DNA of 7,061 bases. Origin: Candidatus Bathyarchaeota archaeon RBG_13_60_20. Lineage in GTDB: Archaea; Thermoproteota; Bathyarchaeia; TCS64. Where the stretch lies: NCBI GenBank assembly GCA_001775965.1, contig MEZG01000073.1, forward strand, positions 1 through 7,061, read 5' to 3'. Within the stretch, counting starts at the first letter, position 1. Every line of letters starts with the position of its first letter. The notes below the pieces were generated by a model, which saw only the letters and a program-made list of their open reading frames with translations, was not told the DNA's origin and did not search any database. Positions 1 to 5,566 of the stretch are shown here, piece by piece. The position numbers were made by a program, and so were the translations under genes.

Positions 1-483
1 GCCCCGGTCGGCCAGCTCGCTGGCCGCGGTTAGGCCGGCGATGCCCGCCCCCACGACTAGGGCCGACTGGTGCCTCTGGTAGCTGACCACGTCCATGGAC
101 CTCAGGGACTTCGCCTTGGCGACCGCTGAAGCCAGGAGCCTCCGGGCCTTGGCCGTGGCCTCGCCCCTGTCGGGGTGGACCAGGGCCACCTGCTCCTTGG
201 AGTTGAGTATGACTAGGTTCTGGGGGTCGAGCCCGCCGCCCTCCATGACGGCCTCAAGGGGCCTGCCGCACACCGACCTGGTGCAAGCGAAGGCCACCAC
301 CTTCTCGCCGCCTCCCTCCATGGCCTCGGATAGCTCCTCCCGCACCGCCTTGGTGCAGGCCGCCTCCGTGGTCAGGATCTCGGTGACGCCATCGATGCCC
401 CTGACGAAGGCCTTGAGCTCGTCTATGTCGAGCCTGTCCTTCAGGACGCCGCCGCACGTGCAGAACAGTACCTGTACGCTCAT
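1..483 (-). CDS. hdrA: Heterodisulfide reductase subunit A-like protein (HdrA), N-terminal 161 residues, partial
   Basis: This is the 5' part of a gene that leaves the window at position 1, so the FAD domain is cut soon after it begins and the ferredoxin domains are not visible. In the family, HdrA is a cytoplasmic FAD/[4Fe-4S] flavoprotein that splits electron pairs from a hydrogenase or other donor between a disulfide-type acceptor and ferredoxin. Seen here: an N-terminal HdrA domain (about 1-135) with FCTCGG (C8, C10), C43 and ACTRSVCG (C67, C72), then the dinucleotide-binding motif VVGAGIAGL (G145, G147, G150). The stretch GLDP...ALVH...EATAKARRL...AVAKA matches the typical HdrA pattern by eye. 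The ATG is supported by AAGGAGG seven bases upstream, and the gene follows mvhA with two bases between stop and start. The Cys of the usual REHC-type motif is absent (the local sequence is KEQVALVH). No hdrB or hdrC is in view, so the electron acceptor is unknown. Confidence 0.9.
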   Translation of the reverse strand, partial: MSVQVLFCTCGGVLKDRLDIDELKAFVRGIDGVTEILTTEAACTKAVREELSEAMEGGGEKVVAFACTRSVCGRPLEAVMEGGGLDPQNLVILNSKEQVALVHPDRGEATAKARRLLASAVAKAKSLRSMDVVSYQRHQSALVVGAGIAGLTAASELADRG

Positions 484-485
484 GG

Positions 486-1886
486 CTATACCTCCTTGAC
501 CTCCACCATGCCGCCGTCCACGGCTATGTCGAAGTCCACGGCGTGGACGCTGCAGCTGGTGCACGGGTCGTAGCACCTGACGATCTTCTCCAGCCTCCAG
601 CACGCCTCGGCCCTCCTGGCCGGGTCCGCCAGTTCCGCTGCGTACAGCTTGGCGTTCTCGTAGAGGTCCTGCTGTATGAGGGGGTGGTTGTAAGTCGTCG
701 GCGCCATGATGTTGGCGTACCTTATGAGCCCCCCCTCGTCTATGACGTAGTGGTGCGTCAGGATGCCCCTGGGGGCCTCTATGAAGGCAGCGCCCTCGCC
801 GCCCCTGCTCTTCACGGGCACCCTGATGTCCTCGCCCGTGATGCCGGGGTCCTCCAGCATCTGGAGCACCTCCTCCTGGCCGGCTATGAGCTCGGGTATC
901 CTGGCCAGGTTGAAGCCCTGGACCTGCAGGCAGGTCCTGGGGAACAGCTTGAGGTACCGTTCCTCGTACTCGCATGCCACGGGGAAGGGTATCCTGCTGG
1001 CCACGTTGAGCCTAGCCAGGGGCCCCACGCGTAGGCTGCCGCTGGCGCCCTCGGGCTTGTAGTACGGCACCTTGGTGCTGCTGTGGGCCCAGACGGCCTC
1101 CTGTATGTGGTCGTAGTACCTTGACGGGTGGAACCGGGCCAGCTCCCTGCCTGTGCCCGAGATGATCCGGGCGTCGCCGTCGTAGACGTCATAGTGGCCG
1201 TCCCTGCCGTTGACGAGGGCCATGAAGTTGGTCTCCACGTCCGGGAACTGGCTGCACGCCGGGGCGTCGCTCTCGTATATTTCGAAGACGAAGTCGGCGT
1301 ACGCCTTGATGAGCCCCAGGACCTCCCTGCCCTCCTCCAGGAGCTCGTCGCGGCGCTGCTCCTTCAGCTGCAGCGTCTGGCCGCCCGGCACGCTGGTGAC
1401 CACCTGAACGATCCTGCCGCCCGTGGCCTGGACCACCTTGTTGCCGTAGGCGTGTATCTTCAGGGCCGCCTTGCCGATCTCAGGGTACTTGCCCATGAGG
1501 GCTATGAAGTTGCGTCCATCCGCCGGTAGCCCTGCCATGTCGGGGATAGCCAGGAAGGCGCTGTGGAGGCTGTGACTGGTTATGTAGCCGCCGGCGTTCA
1601 TGAGCCTCCTCAGCTTCACCGCCGTCTCGGGGGGCGTCACACCCCACGCGTTCTCTATGGTCTTCACCGAGACCAGGTGGTGGCTCACGTAGCAGATGCC
1701 GCAGATGCGCTGGGTGAGGCGGGGCGCCTCCTCGGCGCGCTTGCCGGTGACCAGGTACTCAAAGAACCTGGGGGCGACGGTGACCTGGAACTTTAGGTCG
1801 TGGAGCTGGTTGTTCTTGATCTCTACCTTGATCTTGCCCATGCCCTCGATCCTGGTGAGGGGGTCCACCTCTACTATCTCTGTCAT
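486..1886 (-). CDS. mvhA: [NiFe]-hydrogenase large (catalytic) subunit, group 3, MvhA-like
   Basis: This 466-residue subunit carries the NiFe(CN)2CO centre that splits or forms H2. Both nickel-binding motifs are intact: RICGIC (R60, C62, C65) near the N terminus and DPCTSCSVH (D440, C442, C445, H448) near the C terminus. Other family signatures are RIEG (R12-G15, with the proton-relay Glu14) and EAPRG (370-374) followed by HH. An 18-residue tail follows H448; group 3 large subunits are normally cleaved after this His by a maturation endopeptidase, so this is probably a precursor, and no protease gene lies in the window. The residue after RIEG is Met where His is usual, and an extra Cys (C438) sits four residues before C442. 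The gene follows mvhG with one intervening base and precedes hdrA by two, which favours group 3c (Mvh, non-F420-reducing) over 3a or 3b. That subgroup call is contextual, since no frhB-, hydB- or hydG-like partner is seen. Confidence 0.93.
   Translation of the reverse strand: MTEIVEVDPLTRIEGMGKIKVEIKNNQLHDLKFQVTVAPRFFEYLVTGKRAEEAPRLTQRICGICYVSHHLVSVKTIENAWGVTPPETAVKLRRLMNAGGYITSHSLHSAFLAIPDMAGLPADGRNFIALMGKYPEIGKAALKIHAYGNKVVQATGGRIVQVVTSVPGGQTLQLKEQRRDELLEEGREVLGLIKAYADFVFEIYESDAPACSQFPDVETNFMALVNGRDGHYDVYDGDARIISGTGRELARFHPSRYYDHIQEAVWAHSSTKVPYYKPEGASGSLRVGPLARLNVASRIPFPVACEYEERYLKLFPRTCLQVQGFNLARIPELIAGQEEVLQMLEDPGITGEDIRVPVKSRGGEGAAFIEAPRGILTHHYVIDEGGLIRYANIMAPTTYNHPLIQQDLYENAKLYAAELADPARRAEACWRLEKIVRCYDPCTSCSVHAVDFDIAVDGGMVEVKEV
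491..497 (-). promoter_or_regulatory. Shine-Dalgarno site of hdrA
   Basis: The minus strand reads AAGGAGG here, seven bases before the hdrA ATG and inside the last codons of the hydrogenase large subunit gene. It fixes the hdrA start and points to translation from the same transcript as mvhA. Confidence 0.8.
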
Positions 1887-1887
1887 G

Positions 1888-2751
1888 TCATTTCCTCCTT
1901 GCCAACTCCGAGATCATGGACTCGGCGTACGTGAACCTGTAGAGCATGCCGCTGTAGGTGTTAGGGTCGAATCCCTCTCTGAGCTGCGTGAGGAGCCCTG
2001 TCATGGCGTCGATCATGGCCAGGCCCTGGTCGTCCACCTCCAGACATTTACCGCGGCACCCCTCGCAGGTGTTCCCCGACTGGGGGCAGGGGGCCCCGCA
2101 TCCGCCCATGGTGGCTGGTCCCATGCAGAAGTATCCCTGCTCTAAGAGGCACCTGTCCGGGTCGGGTATGTCCTCGTGGATGCGTTTGAGGTTCACGTCG
2201 TACTCGCCAAGCCTCTTCCGGGGGCAGTCGTCGCACACCTGAGTCATGTTGACCGGGGGCTCCTTGCCACCCAGCAGAGACGTTAGGGTACCAGCGATGT
2301 CGGTGACCTCCGGGGGGCAGCCCGGTATCGTGTAGTCCACCTTGACGAAGTGCTTGATGGGGTGCTGCTCCGGGAGGCTCTCCAGGTGCGTGGGGATAGT
2401 GCCCCGGTCGGTGCCCCTGTGGTTGCTGTAGATGAGCTCCATGAGCTGGCCCCCGTCCCTCAGATTGGCGAGGCCAGGGATGCCCCCGAAGGCGGCGCAG
2501 GCGCCTAGGGCGATGACCACCTTGCTCTTCTCCCTGATCTCCTTGATGACCTCCTCCTCGTGCGTGTTCCTTATGCCGCCCTCCACCAGGGCCACGTCTA
2601 TGTCGGCTGGTATCTCCTTGGCGTCTATCAGCGTGGGCGCGTAGACGGGCTCGTTGGCCGCAAGAATCTCCACGAGGGCCTCGTGGAGCCCGAGGGAGGC
2701 GACCTGGCAGCCGCTGTCCCCGGCCAAACCAATAAGCAATATCCTAGCCAT
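1888..2751 (-). CDS. mvhG: [NiFe]-hydrogenase small (Fe-S electron-transfer) subunit, group 3, MvhG-like
   Basis: This 287-residue protein should carry electrons from the NiFe site through three [4Fe-4S] clusters to the partner flavoprotein. No twin-arginine signal peptide or membrane segment is present, so it is cytoplasmic, as group 3 enzymes are. Proximal-cluster positions are GDSGC (D12 and C15), GACAAFGG (C85) and PGCPP (C145); Asp takes the place of the first Cys of the usual CxxC. The C-terminal ferredoxin-like part has CDDCPRKR (C173, C176), C201, C209, C218, C222, C229, C232 and C236, enough for two more clusters. GYFCMGPATMGGCGAPC is a strong group 3 signature. The ATG is supported by AGGAG five bases upstream. 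It is first in the operon with mvhA and hdrA, with a putative BRE/TATA about 130 bases upstream. Assignment to MvhG rather than FrhG or a 3b delta subunit rests mainly on the adjacent hdrA. Confidence 0.93.
   Translation of the reverse strand: MARILLIGLAGDSGCQVASLGLHEALVEILAANEPVYAPTLIDAKEIPADIDVALVEGGIRNTHEEEVIKEIREKSKVVIALGACAAFGGIPGLANLRDGGQLMELIYSNHRGTDRGTIPTHLESLPEQHPIKHFVKVDYTIPGCPPEVTDIAGTLTSLLGGKEPPVNMTQVCDDCPRKRLGEYDVNLKRIHEDIPDPDRCLLEQGYFCMGPATMGGCGAPCPQSGNTCEGCRGKCLEVDDQGLAMIDAMTGLLTQLREGFDPNTYSGMLYRFTYAESMISELARRK
1894..1900 (-). promoter_or_regulatory. Shine-Dalgarno site of mvhA
   Basis: The minus strand reads AAGGAGG seven bases before the mvhA ATG, embedded in the 3' end of mvhG. 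The mvhG stop and mvhA start are one base apart (TGA-C-ATG), so translation of the two subunits is likely coupled. Confidence 0.8.
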
Positions 2752-2756
2752 CGTAT

Positions 2757-2761
2757 CTCCT
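2757..2761 (-). promoter_or_regulatory. Shine-Dalgarno site of mvhG
   Basis: The minus strand reads AGGAG followed by five bases and the mvhG ATG. A leader with a ribosome-binding site means mvhG is not leaderless, consistent with a promoter well upstream. Confidence 0.7.
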
Positions 2762-2763
2762 GC

Positions 2764-2850
2764 CTAAACGTGAACATTGGGGCCCAGGCGCCGGGCGTCA
2801 CCGCGGACGGGCTCAAAGATACCTTCCGGTTTAACACCTGTCTTAGGCAT
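2764..2850 (-). CDS. Possible 28-codon leader ORF upstream of mvhG (doubtful)
   Basis: An ATG at 2850 opens a 28-residue frame (starting MPKTGVKPEG, ending in VHV) that stops with TAG twelve bases before the mvhG ATG. It has no cysteines and no family resemblance I recognise. Only about 15 of its 27 third positions after the ATG are G or C, lower than in the flanking genes, which argues against ordinary coding. For it: it fills most of the probable 5' leader, and a TTTAAA element lies about 23 bases before its ATG, so it could be read leaderlessly. Against it: no Shine-Dalgarno, and a frame this short can arise by chance. It could be a leader peptide, or nothing. Confidence 0.15.
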   Translation of the reverse strand: MPKTGVKPEGIFEPVRGDARRLGPNVHV

Positions 2851-2855
2851 CCTGG

Positions 2856-2890
2856 GAATCTATATGTGGTTTAAATGCGATCATATATTG
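2856..2890 (-). promoter_or_regulatory. Probable promoter region of the mvhG-mvhA-hdrA operon (BRE/TATA-like elements)
   Basis: Read on the minus strand, CGAAAACAATATATG has the layout of a purine-rich BRE followed by a TATA box (TATA about 2883-2889). Transcription would then start near 2860 and give a leader of about 105 bases. Two further AT-rich elements follow, TTTAAA at 2870-2875 and CATATA at 2860-2865, so the exact TATA box is uncertain. This is the most AT-rich patch in an otherwise GC-rich window, sitting between the UPF0201 stop and the mvhG start. No sequence-based claim about the start site is firmer than this. Confidence 0.5.
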
Positions 2891-2916
2891 TTTTCGACCC
2901 CAAGTTATGTCGAAAA
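2891..2916. repeat. Inverted repeat (8-bp perfect arms, 10-bp spacer), putative operator
   Basis: TTTTCGAC at 2891-2898 and GTCGAAAA at 2909-2916 are exact reverse complements separated by ten bases, with arm centres 18 bp apart. One arm is also the purine-rich BRE-like part of the hydrogenase promoter, directly next to the ATATAT element. This placement suits a dimeric transcription factor that blocks or assists TFB/TBP binding. It could instead act in the 3' region of the UPF0201 transcript, but there is no T run after the second arm in that direction, so an intrinsic terminator is less likely. Confidence 0.5.
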
Positions 2917-2954
2917 ATACATGCGTAAGTGGCGTAATTACCGTAAATAGTGGG

Positions 2955-3329
2955 CTACTTGTCGGTGAGGAAGCGTATAAGATCCTCCACGCCCCCCATG
3001 ACGCTGACATGTATGGGGCCCATGGGGTCCTCCCCCTGCAGTGCTACGCTCACGTGGCCCGCGTAGGCGGCCTGCCTGTTGAGACCGAAGCTCAGCTCGT
3101 TGCCCCTGGTCCACCTCGTGAGCACCACCCTCAGGGTGTCCCTGATCCTGTCCTGGGCGATGCGGCTCCTGAGCTCCTGCATCTCTTTGAGGCTCGTAAG
3201 GCTGGCCGTAAAGGCTTGGCCCCCCTGGTCGAGGCTGAGCTCGACCCCGCTGAACAGGTTCCTTATGGCTCTCTCGACCTTTGCTGGGTCCTCGGTGGGG
3301 CGAAGCTCGGCCCTAATCGTCGCCTTCAA
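2955..3329 (-). CDS. UPF0201 family protein (predicted RNA-binding, COG1931-like)
   Basis: This is a small acidic/basic mixed protein of 124 residues, the usual size for UPF0201. It begins MKATIRAELRPTED, typical of the family, and has the internal pattern of charged helices followed by GxxxFGLNRQAAYAG and a short C-terminal helix. No catalytic motif, signal peptide or membrane segment is visible. The family is archaeal, has an RNA-binding-like fold, and no member is known to me with an assigned biochemical role. The start must be the TTG at 3329: an in-frame TGA lies seven codons upstream with no ATG or GTG between, and GGTGGG precedes the TTG by five bases. The start overlaps the end of the UPF0200 gene by 17 bases, implying translational coupling. 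In some archaea the two domains are fused, which supports a shared function. Confidence 0.85.
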   Translation of the reverse strand: MKATIRAELRPTEDPAKVERAIRNLFSGVELSLDQGGQAFTASLTSLKEMQELRSRIAQDRIRDTLRVVLTRWTRGNELSFGLNRQAAYAGHVSVALQGEDPMGPIHVSVMGGVEDLIRFLTDK

Positions 3330-3879
3330 GGTTTCCCACCTTCCTCAGCAGCCTGTCGAGGCTCCTCTCAAGCTCGTCGACGCCGTTCTCGTTTGTTATA
3401 ATGTAGTTGCTCATGGCTATGGCGTCCCCCATGCCTAAGCCCAGCTCCCTGTGGTCCCGGTCCCTGAAGACCTGCCTGTTGGCCGGGTCGTCGCTGCGGC
3501 CCCTCTCCCTGAGCCTCCTGTACCGGGTCTCGGGAGATGCATGCACGGCCACCATGTAGACGCGGAAGGCCTCCTCGAAGGCGTACACCTCATCCAGGCT
3601 CCTGACGCCGTCCAGGGCCACCCTGCCGTTGGGCTCACCTATGATGAGGGGGATGCACCTCCTGGCCACCGCGGCGTCGCCCCCCGTCTCCCTGATCTCC
3701 TCGGCCATCCTGCCCAGGCTCTCCCGCGTGGGGGGGAGATTCCTCATCCTGACCTCGTGGCGTATCACGTCCCCCATGGTGAGGACCGTGTAGCCCTTGT
3801 CCCTCAGCATGTTGGCGAGGGTGGTCTTGCCTGAGCCCGCCATCCCGGTTATGAGTAGGAGAAGCCTATTAGCCGTCAC
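3313..3879 (-). CDS. UPF0200 family P-loop nucleotide kinase-like protein
   Basis: This 188-residue protein resembles dephospho-CoA kinase and adenylate kinases. The Walker A loop is GMAGSGKTT (G12 to T20). DGVRS around the middle corresponds to the second strand/Asp region of such kinases, and a C-terminal block reading RDHRELGLGMGDAIAMSNYIITNE resembles the UPF0200 and CoaE C-terminal signature. No signal or membrane segment is present. The substrate is unknown for the family: dephospho-CoA or a nucleotide is possible, but I would not assign one. The start is GTG at 3879, whose TG(A) overlaps the stop of the radical-SAM gene (GTGA), preceded by GGTGAG. The next in-frame Met lies inside the P-loop and is too late. 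It is followed by UPF0201 with a 17-base overlap. Confidence 0.88.
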   Translation of the reverse strand: MTANRLLLLITGMAGSGKTTLANMLRDKGYTVLTMGDVIRHEVRMRNLPPTRESLGRMAEEIRETGGDAAVARRCIPLIIGEPNGRVALDGVRSLDEVYAFEEAFRVYMVAVHASPETRYRRLRERGRSDDPANRQVFRDRDHRELGLGMGDAIAMSNYIITNENGVDELERSLDRLLRKVGNLEGDD

Positions 3880-4649
3880 TGGACCCTCACCAAGCCCTCG
3901 AACCTAGTCTTGACGTATACATGATCCAGGCCGGCCCCCAAGGCCTCCCTGGCCAGGCTGAACATGTGCTCCCGGGGCGGCCGGTCCATCGCCTTCAGCT
4001 CCGGGGACAGGACCTCGCCCTGGTTGTCGAACTGCTGCAGGTAGTATACGTCCACCCGGCCCCTTATGTCCTCGGCGATCCTCCTGATGAAGGCGGGGTC
4101 GTCGCTCACCGTGGGGGCCACGGTTGTGCGCGCCTCCATCTCCAGGCCTAGATCCTTGGTCAGGTCCAGCACGGCGTCCACCGAGTTCACTGCTTTCCTG
4201 GCATCGGGGATACCGGTGGTTCGCCCGTACTCCTCGGCGTCCAGAGGCGCCTTGACGTCGAGGGCCACCCTGTCCACGAGCCCCGTCTCCAGGACCCTCC
4301 TAGCGGCCTCGTAGATGGTGCCGTTGGTGTCAAGCATCAGCTTCAGGCCGAGCCGCTTCACCAGCCTCGCGGCCTCGATGAGGGCGTCCGGCTGGAGGAG
4401 GGGCTCGCCGCCCGTGAAGACCACGGCATCCAGCTGTGGTACGGGCTCCATGCCCGTCCTGAGCCTGTCCTCCAAGTAGCTCAGCGGGACGCTCTGGCCC
4501 GAGTCCAGGGGCAGCAGACCCGAGTTCTGGCAGTAGGGGCACCTGAGGTTGCAGCCCGCGAAGAAGACGACGAGGCTCACGTTCCCGTACCAGTCAACGG
4601 TGCTCATGTCCGTGACTCCGCCGATCCTCATGGAGGCCGCCCCCGTCAA
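3876..4649 (-). CDS. Radical SAM activating-enzyme-like protein (NrdG2/COG1180 type)
   Basis: This is a radical S-adenosylmethionine protein of about 250-257 residues. The cluster-binding motif is GCNLRCPYCQN (CxxxCxxC, C33, C37, C40 from this start), followed by VVFTGGEPLLQ (the SAM-contacting GGEP) and a MLDTNGT strand. The opening RIGGVTDMSTVDWYGNVSLV matches anaerobic ribonucleotide reductase or glycyl-radical activases of the NrdG2 type, which reduce SAM to place a radical on a partner enzyme. No such partner is in the window. The start is uncertain: TTG at 4649 has a good GGGTGA site five bases upstream and suits the non-ATG habit of its neighbours; ATG at 4631 fits family alignments; ATG at 4679 lacks a ribosome site. 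The longer frame reaching 4754 would overlap the permease gene and is unlikely. Its stop overlaps the UPF0200 start. Confidence 0.85.
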   Translation of the reverse strand: MTGAASMRIGGVTDMSTVDWYGNVSLVVFFAGCNLRCPYCQNSGLLPLDSGQSVPLSYLEDRLRTGMEPVPQLDAVVFTGGEPLLQPDALIEAARLVKRLGLKLMLDTNGTIYEAARRVLETGLVDRVALDVKAPLDAEEYGRTTGIPDARKAVNSVDAVLDLTKDLGLEMEARTTVAPTVSDDPAFIRRIAEDIRGRVDVYYLQQFDNQGEVLSPELKAMDRPPREHMFSLAREALGAGLDHVYVKTRFEGLVRVQ

Positions 4650-4654
4650 ATCGC

Positions 4655-4660
4655 TCACCC
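4655..4660 (-). promoter_or_regulatory. Candidate Shine-Dalgarno site that favours the TTG start of the radical-SAM gene
   Basis: The minus strand reads GGGTGA within GGAAGGGTGAGCGATTTG, five bases before the TTG at 4649. Neighbouring starts use the same kind of site (GGTGAG before the UPF0200 GTG, GTGAG before the permease TTG), while the downstream ATG at 4631 has only a GGCGG-like stretch. Confidence 0.4.
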
Positions 4661-4687
4661 TTCCTATGGGGGGCCCCATTTTAAGGT

Positions 4688-5560
4688 TTAGGCGAGTGCC
4701 CCCAGGATGTAGACGCCTGTGAAGATGATGGCGCTGCTGGCCACCCGTATCCACCTGTGCTGCTCGCCGAGGATGGTGACGCCTATGAGGGTCCCCAGGA
4801 CGACGCTGGCCTGCCGCAGCGCCAGGGTGTAGCTCACCTGGGTCATGCTCATGGCCAAGAGGACCAGAATGTACCCGCCGGTCATGAGGAACCCGGCCGC
4901 CGCCGCCCTTGGCAGGTTGCGGCGGGCCTCTGCGGCCAGGCCGCCCGTGCCCCTCCTGAGGATGGCGACCGTTGCCAGGAAGCTTGTGTTGAAGACGATC
5001 ATCCAGAAGGCGTAGCGGAGGGGAGCAACAGCGGTCACCCCCATCTTATCGGCTATGGAGTACACGGTGGTGCCAAGGGCCGCGACCAAGGCGTAGCGGG
5101 ACGCAGGCTCCCCCAGCCTCCTCAAGGGCTGGAGCAGCTCCGAGCGGCCGGTGCCCCTCAGGTGCAGCGTGTAGACGCCCACGAAGATCACCAGAATGCC
5201 GGCGAGGCCCCACGGCGTCACGGTCTCCCCCAGGACCAGGGCCGCCGCGACTGTGACGAAGACGGGGCTGCTCCTGGCCACGGGGTACACGACGCTCATG
5301 TCGCCCCCCTCGTAGGCCCTGCCCAGGGCTAGGTAGTAGACTGTCTCGGCGGCTGCGCTCACGGCCAATATAGGCACGGCCTCCACGGGCAGGCTCAGGT
5401 CGGGGAGGACCAGCCAGAAGACGGGCAGGAACAGGGCCAGGGCGGCCAGGTTCAGTAGCGCCATGAAGCTCTCCTTGTCCCAGGCCCTTTTCGCCATCAG
5501 GTTCCACAGGGGGTGGCTCACCGCAGAGACCATGATGAGGGCGAAGGGCAGGGTCTCCAA
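4688..5560 (-). CDS. EamA/DMT-superfamily permease (10 membrane helices)
   Basis: This 290-residue integral membrane protein belongs to the drug/metabolite transporter group. Ten hydrophobic segments can be drawn at roughly 3-20, 32-52, 61-82, 90-110, 117-133, 155-172, 182-201, 217-237, 243-263 and 271-289. They form two EamA repeats, each closing with a GE...GIxVIFxGVY-like block (LGETVTPWGLAGILVIFVGVY shortened, and LGEQ...IIFTGVYI). A charged cytoplasmic loop (about 134-155) separates the halves. Members move amino acids, sugars or other small metabolites, and the substrate cannot be read from sequence. The TTG start at 5560 is six bases past the PHP stop, with GTGAG six bases before it; the first in-frame ATG is codon 10 and would cut into helix 1. 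Confidence 0.88.
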   Translation of the reverse strand: METLPFALIMVSAVSHPLWNLMAKRAWDKESFMALLNLAALALFLPVFWLVLPDLSLPVEAVPILAVSAAAETVYYLALGRAYEGGDMSVVYPVARSSPVFVTVAAALVLGETVTPWGLAGILVIFVGVYTLHLRGTGRSELLQPLRRLGEPASRYALVAALGTTVYSIADKMGVTAVAPLRYAFWMIVFNTSFLATVAILRRGTGGLAAEARRNLPRAAAAGFLMTGGYILVLLAMSMTQVSYTLALRQASVVLGTLIGVTILGEQHRWIRVASSAIIFTGVYILGALA

Positions 5561-5566
5561 GGCGGC

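Noticed and set aside
95..499. Plus-strand ORF of 134 codons at the left edge
   Set aside because: It is antisense to hdrA, whose minus-strand frame has a clear HdrA domain and FAD motif.
2891..2920. Inverted repeat as an intrinsic terminator of the UPF0201 transcript
   Set aside because: On the minus strand the T run precedes the stem instead of following it, and a TATA-like element comes right after; an operator reading fits better, though readthrough control is not excluded.
2752..2954. tRNA, other structured RNA gene or CRISPR repeats in the largest gap
   Set aside because: No cloverleaf, CCA end, T-loop motif or regularly spaced repeat could be found by eye.
2907..3401. Plus-strand ORF of 164 codons with an ATG in the intergenic region
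   Set aside because: It runs antisense through UPF0201 and into UPF0200, shows no family motif, and its length is explained by the strong GC third-position bias of the opposite genes.
4650..4754. Upstream extension of the radical-SAM reading frame to 4754
   Set aside because: The extra residues overlap the end of the permease gene and read as basic shadow sequence (HHLHRRLH) with no relation to the family.
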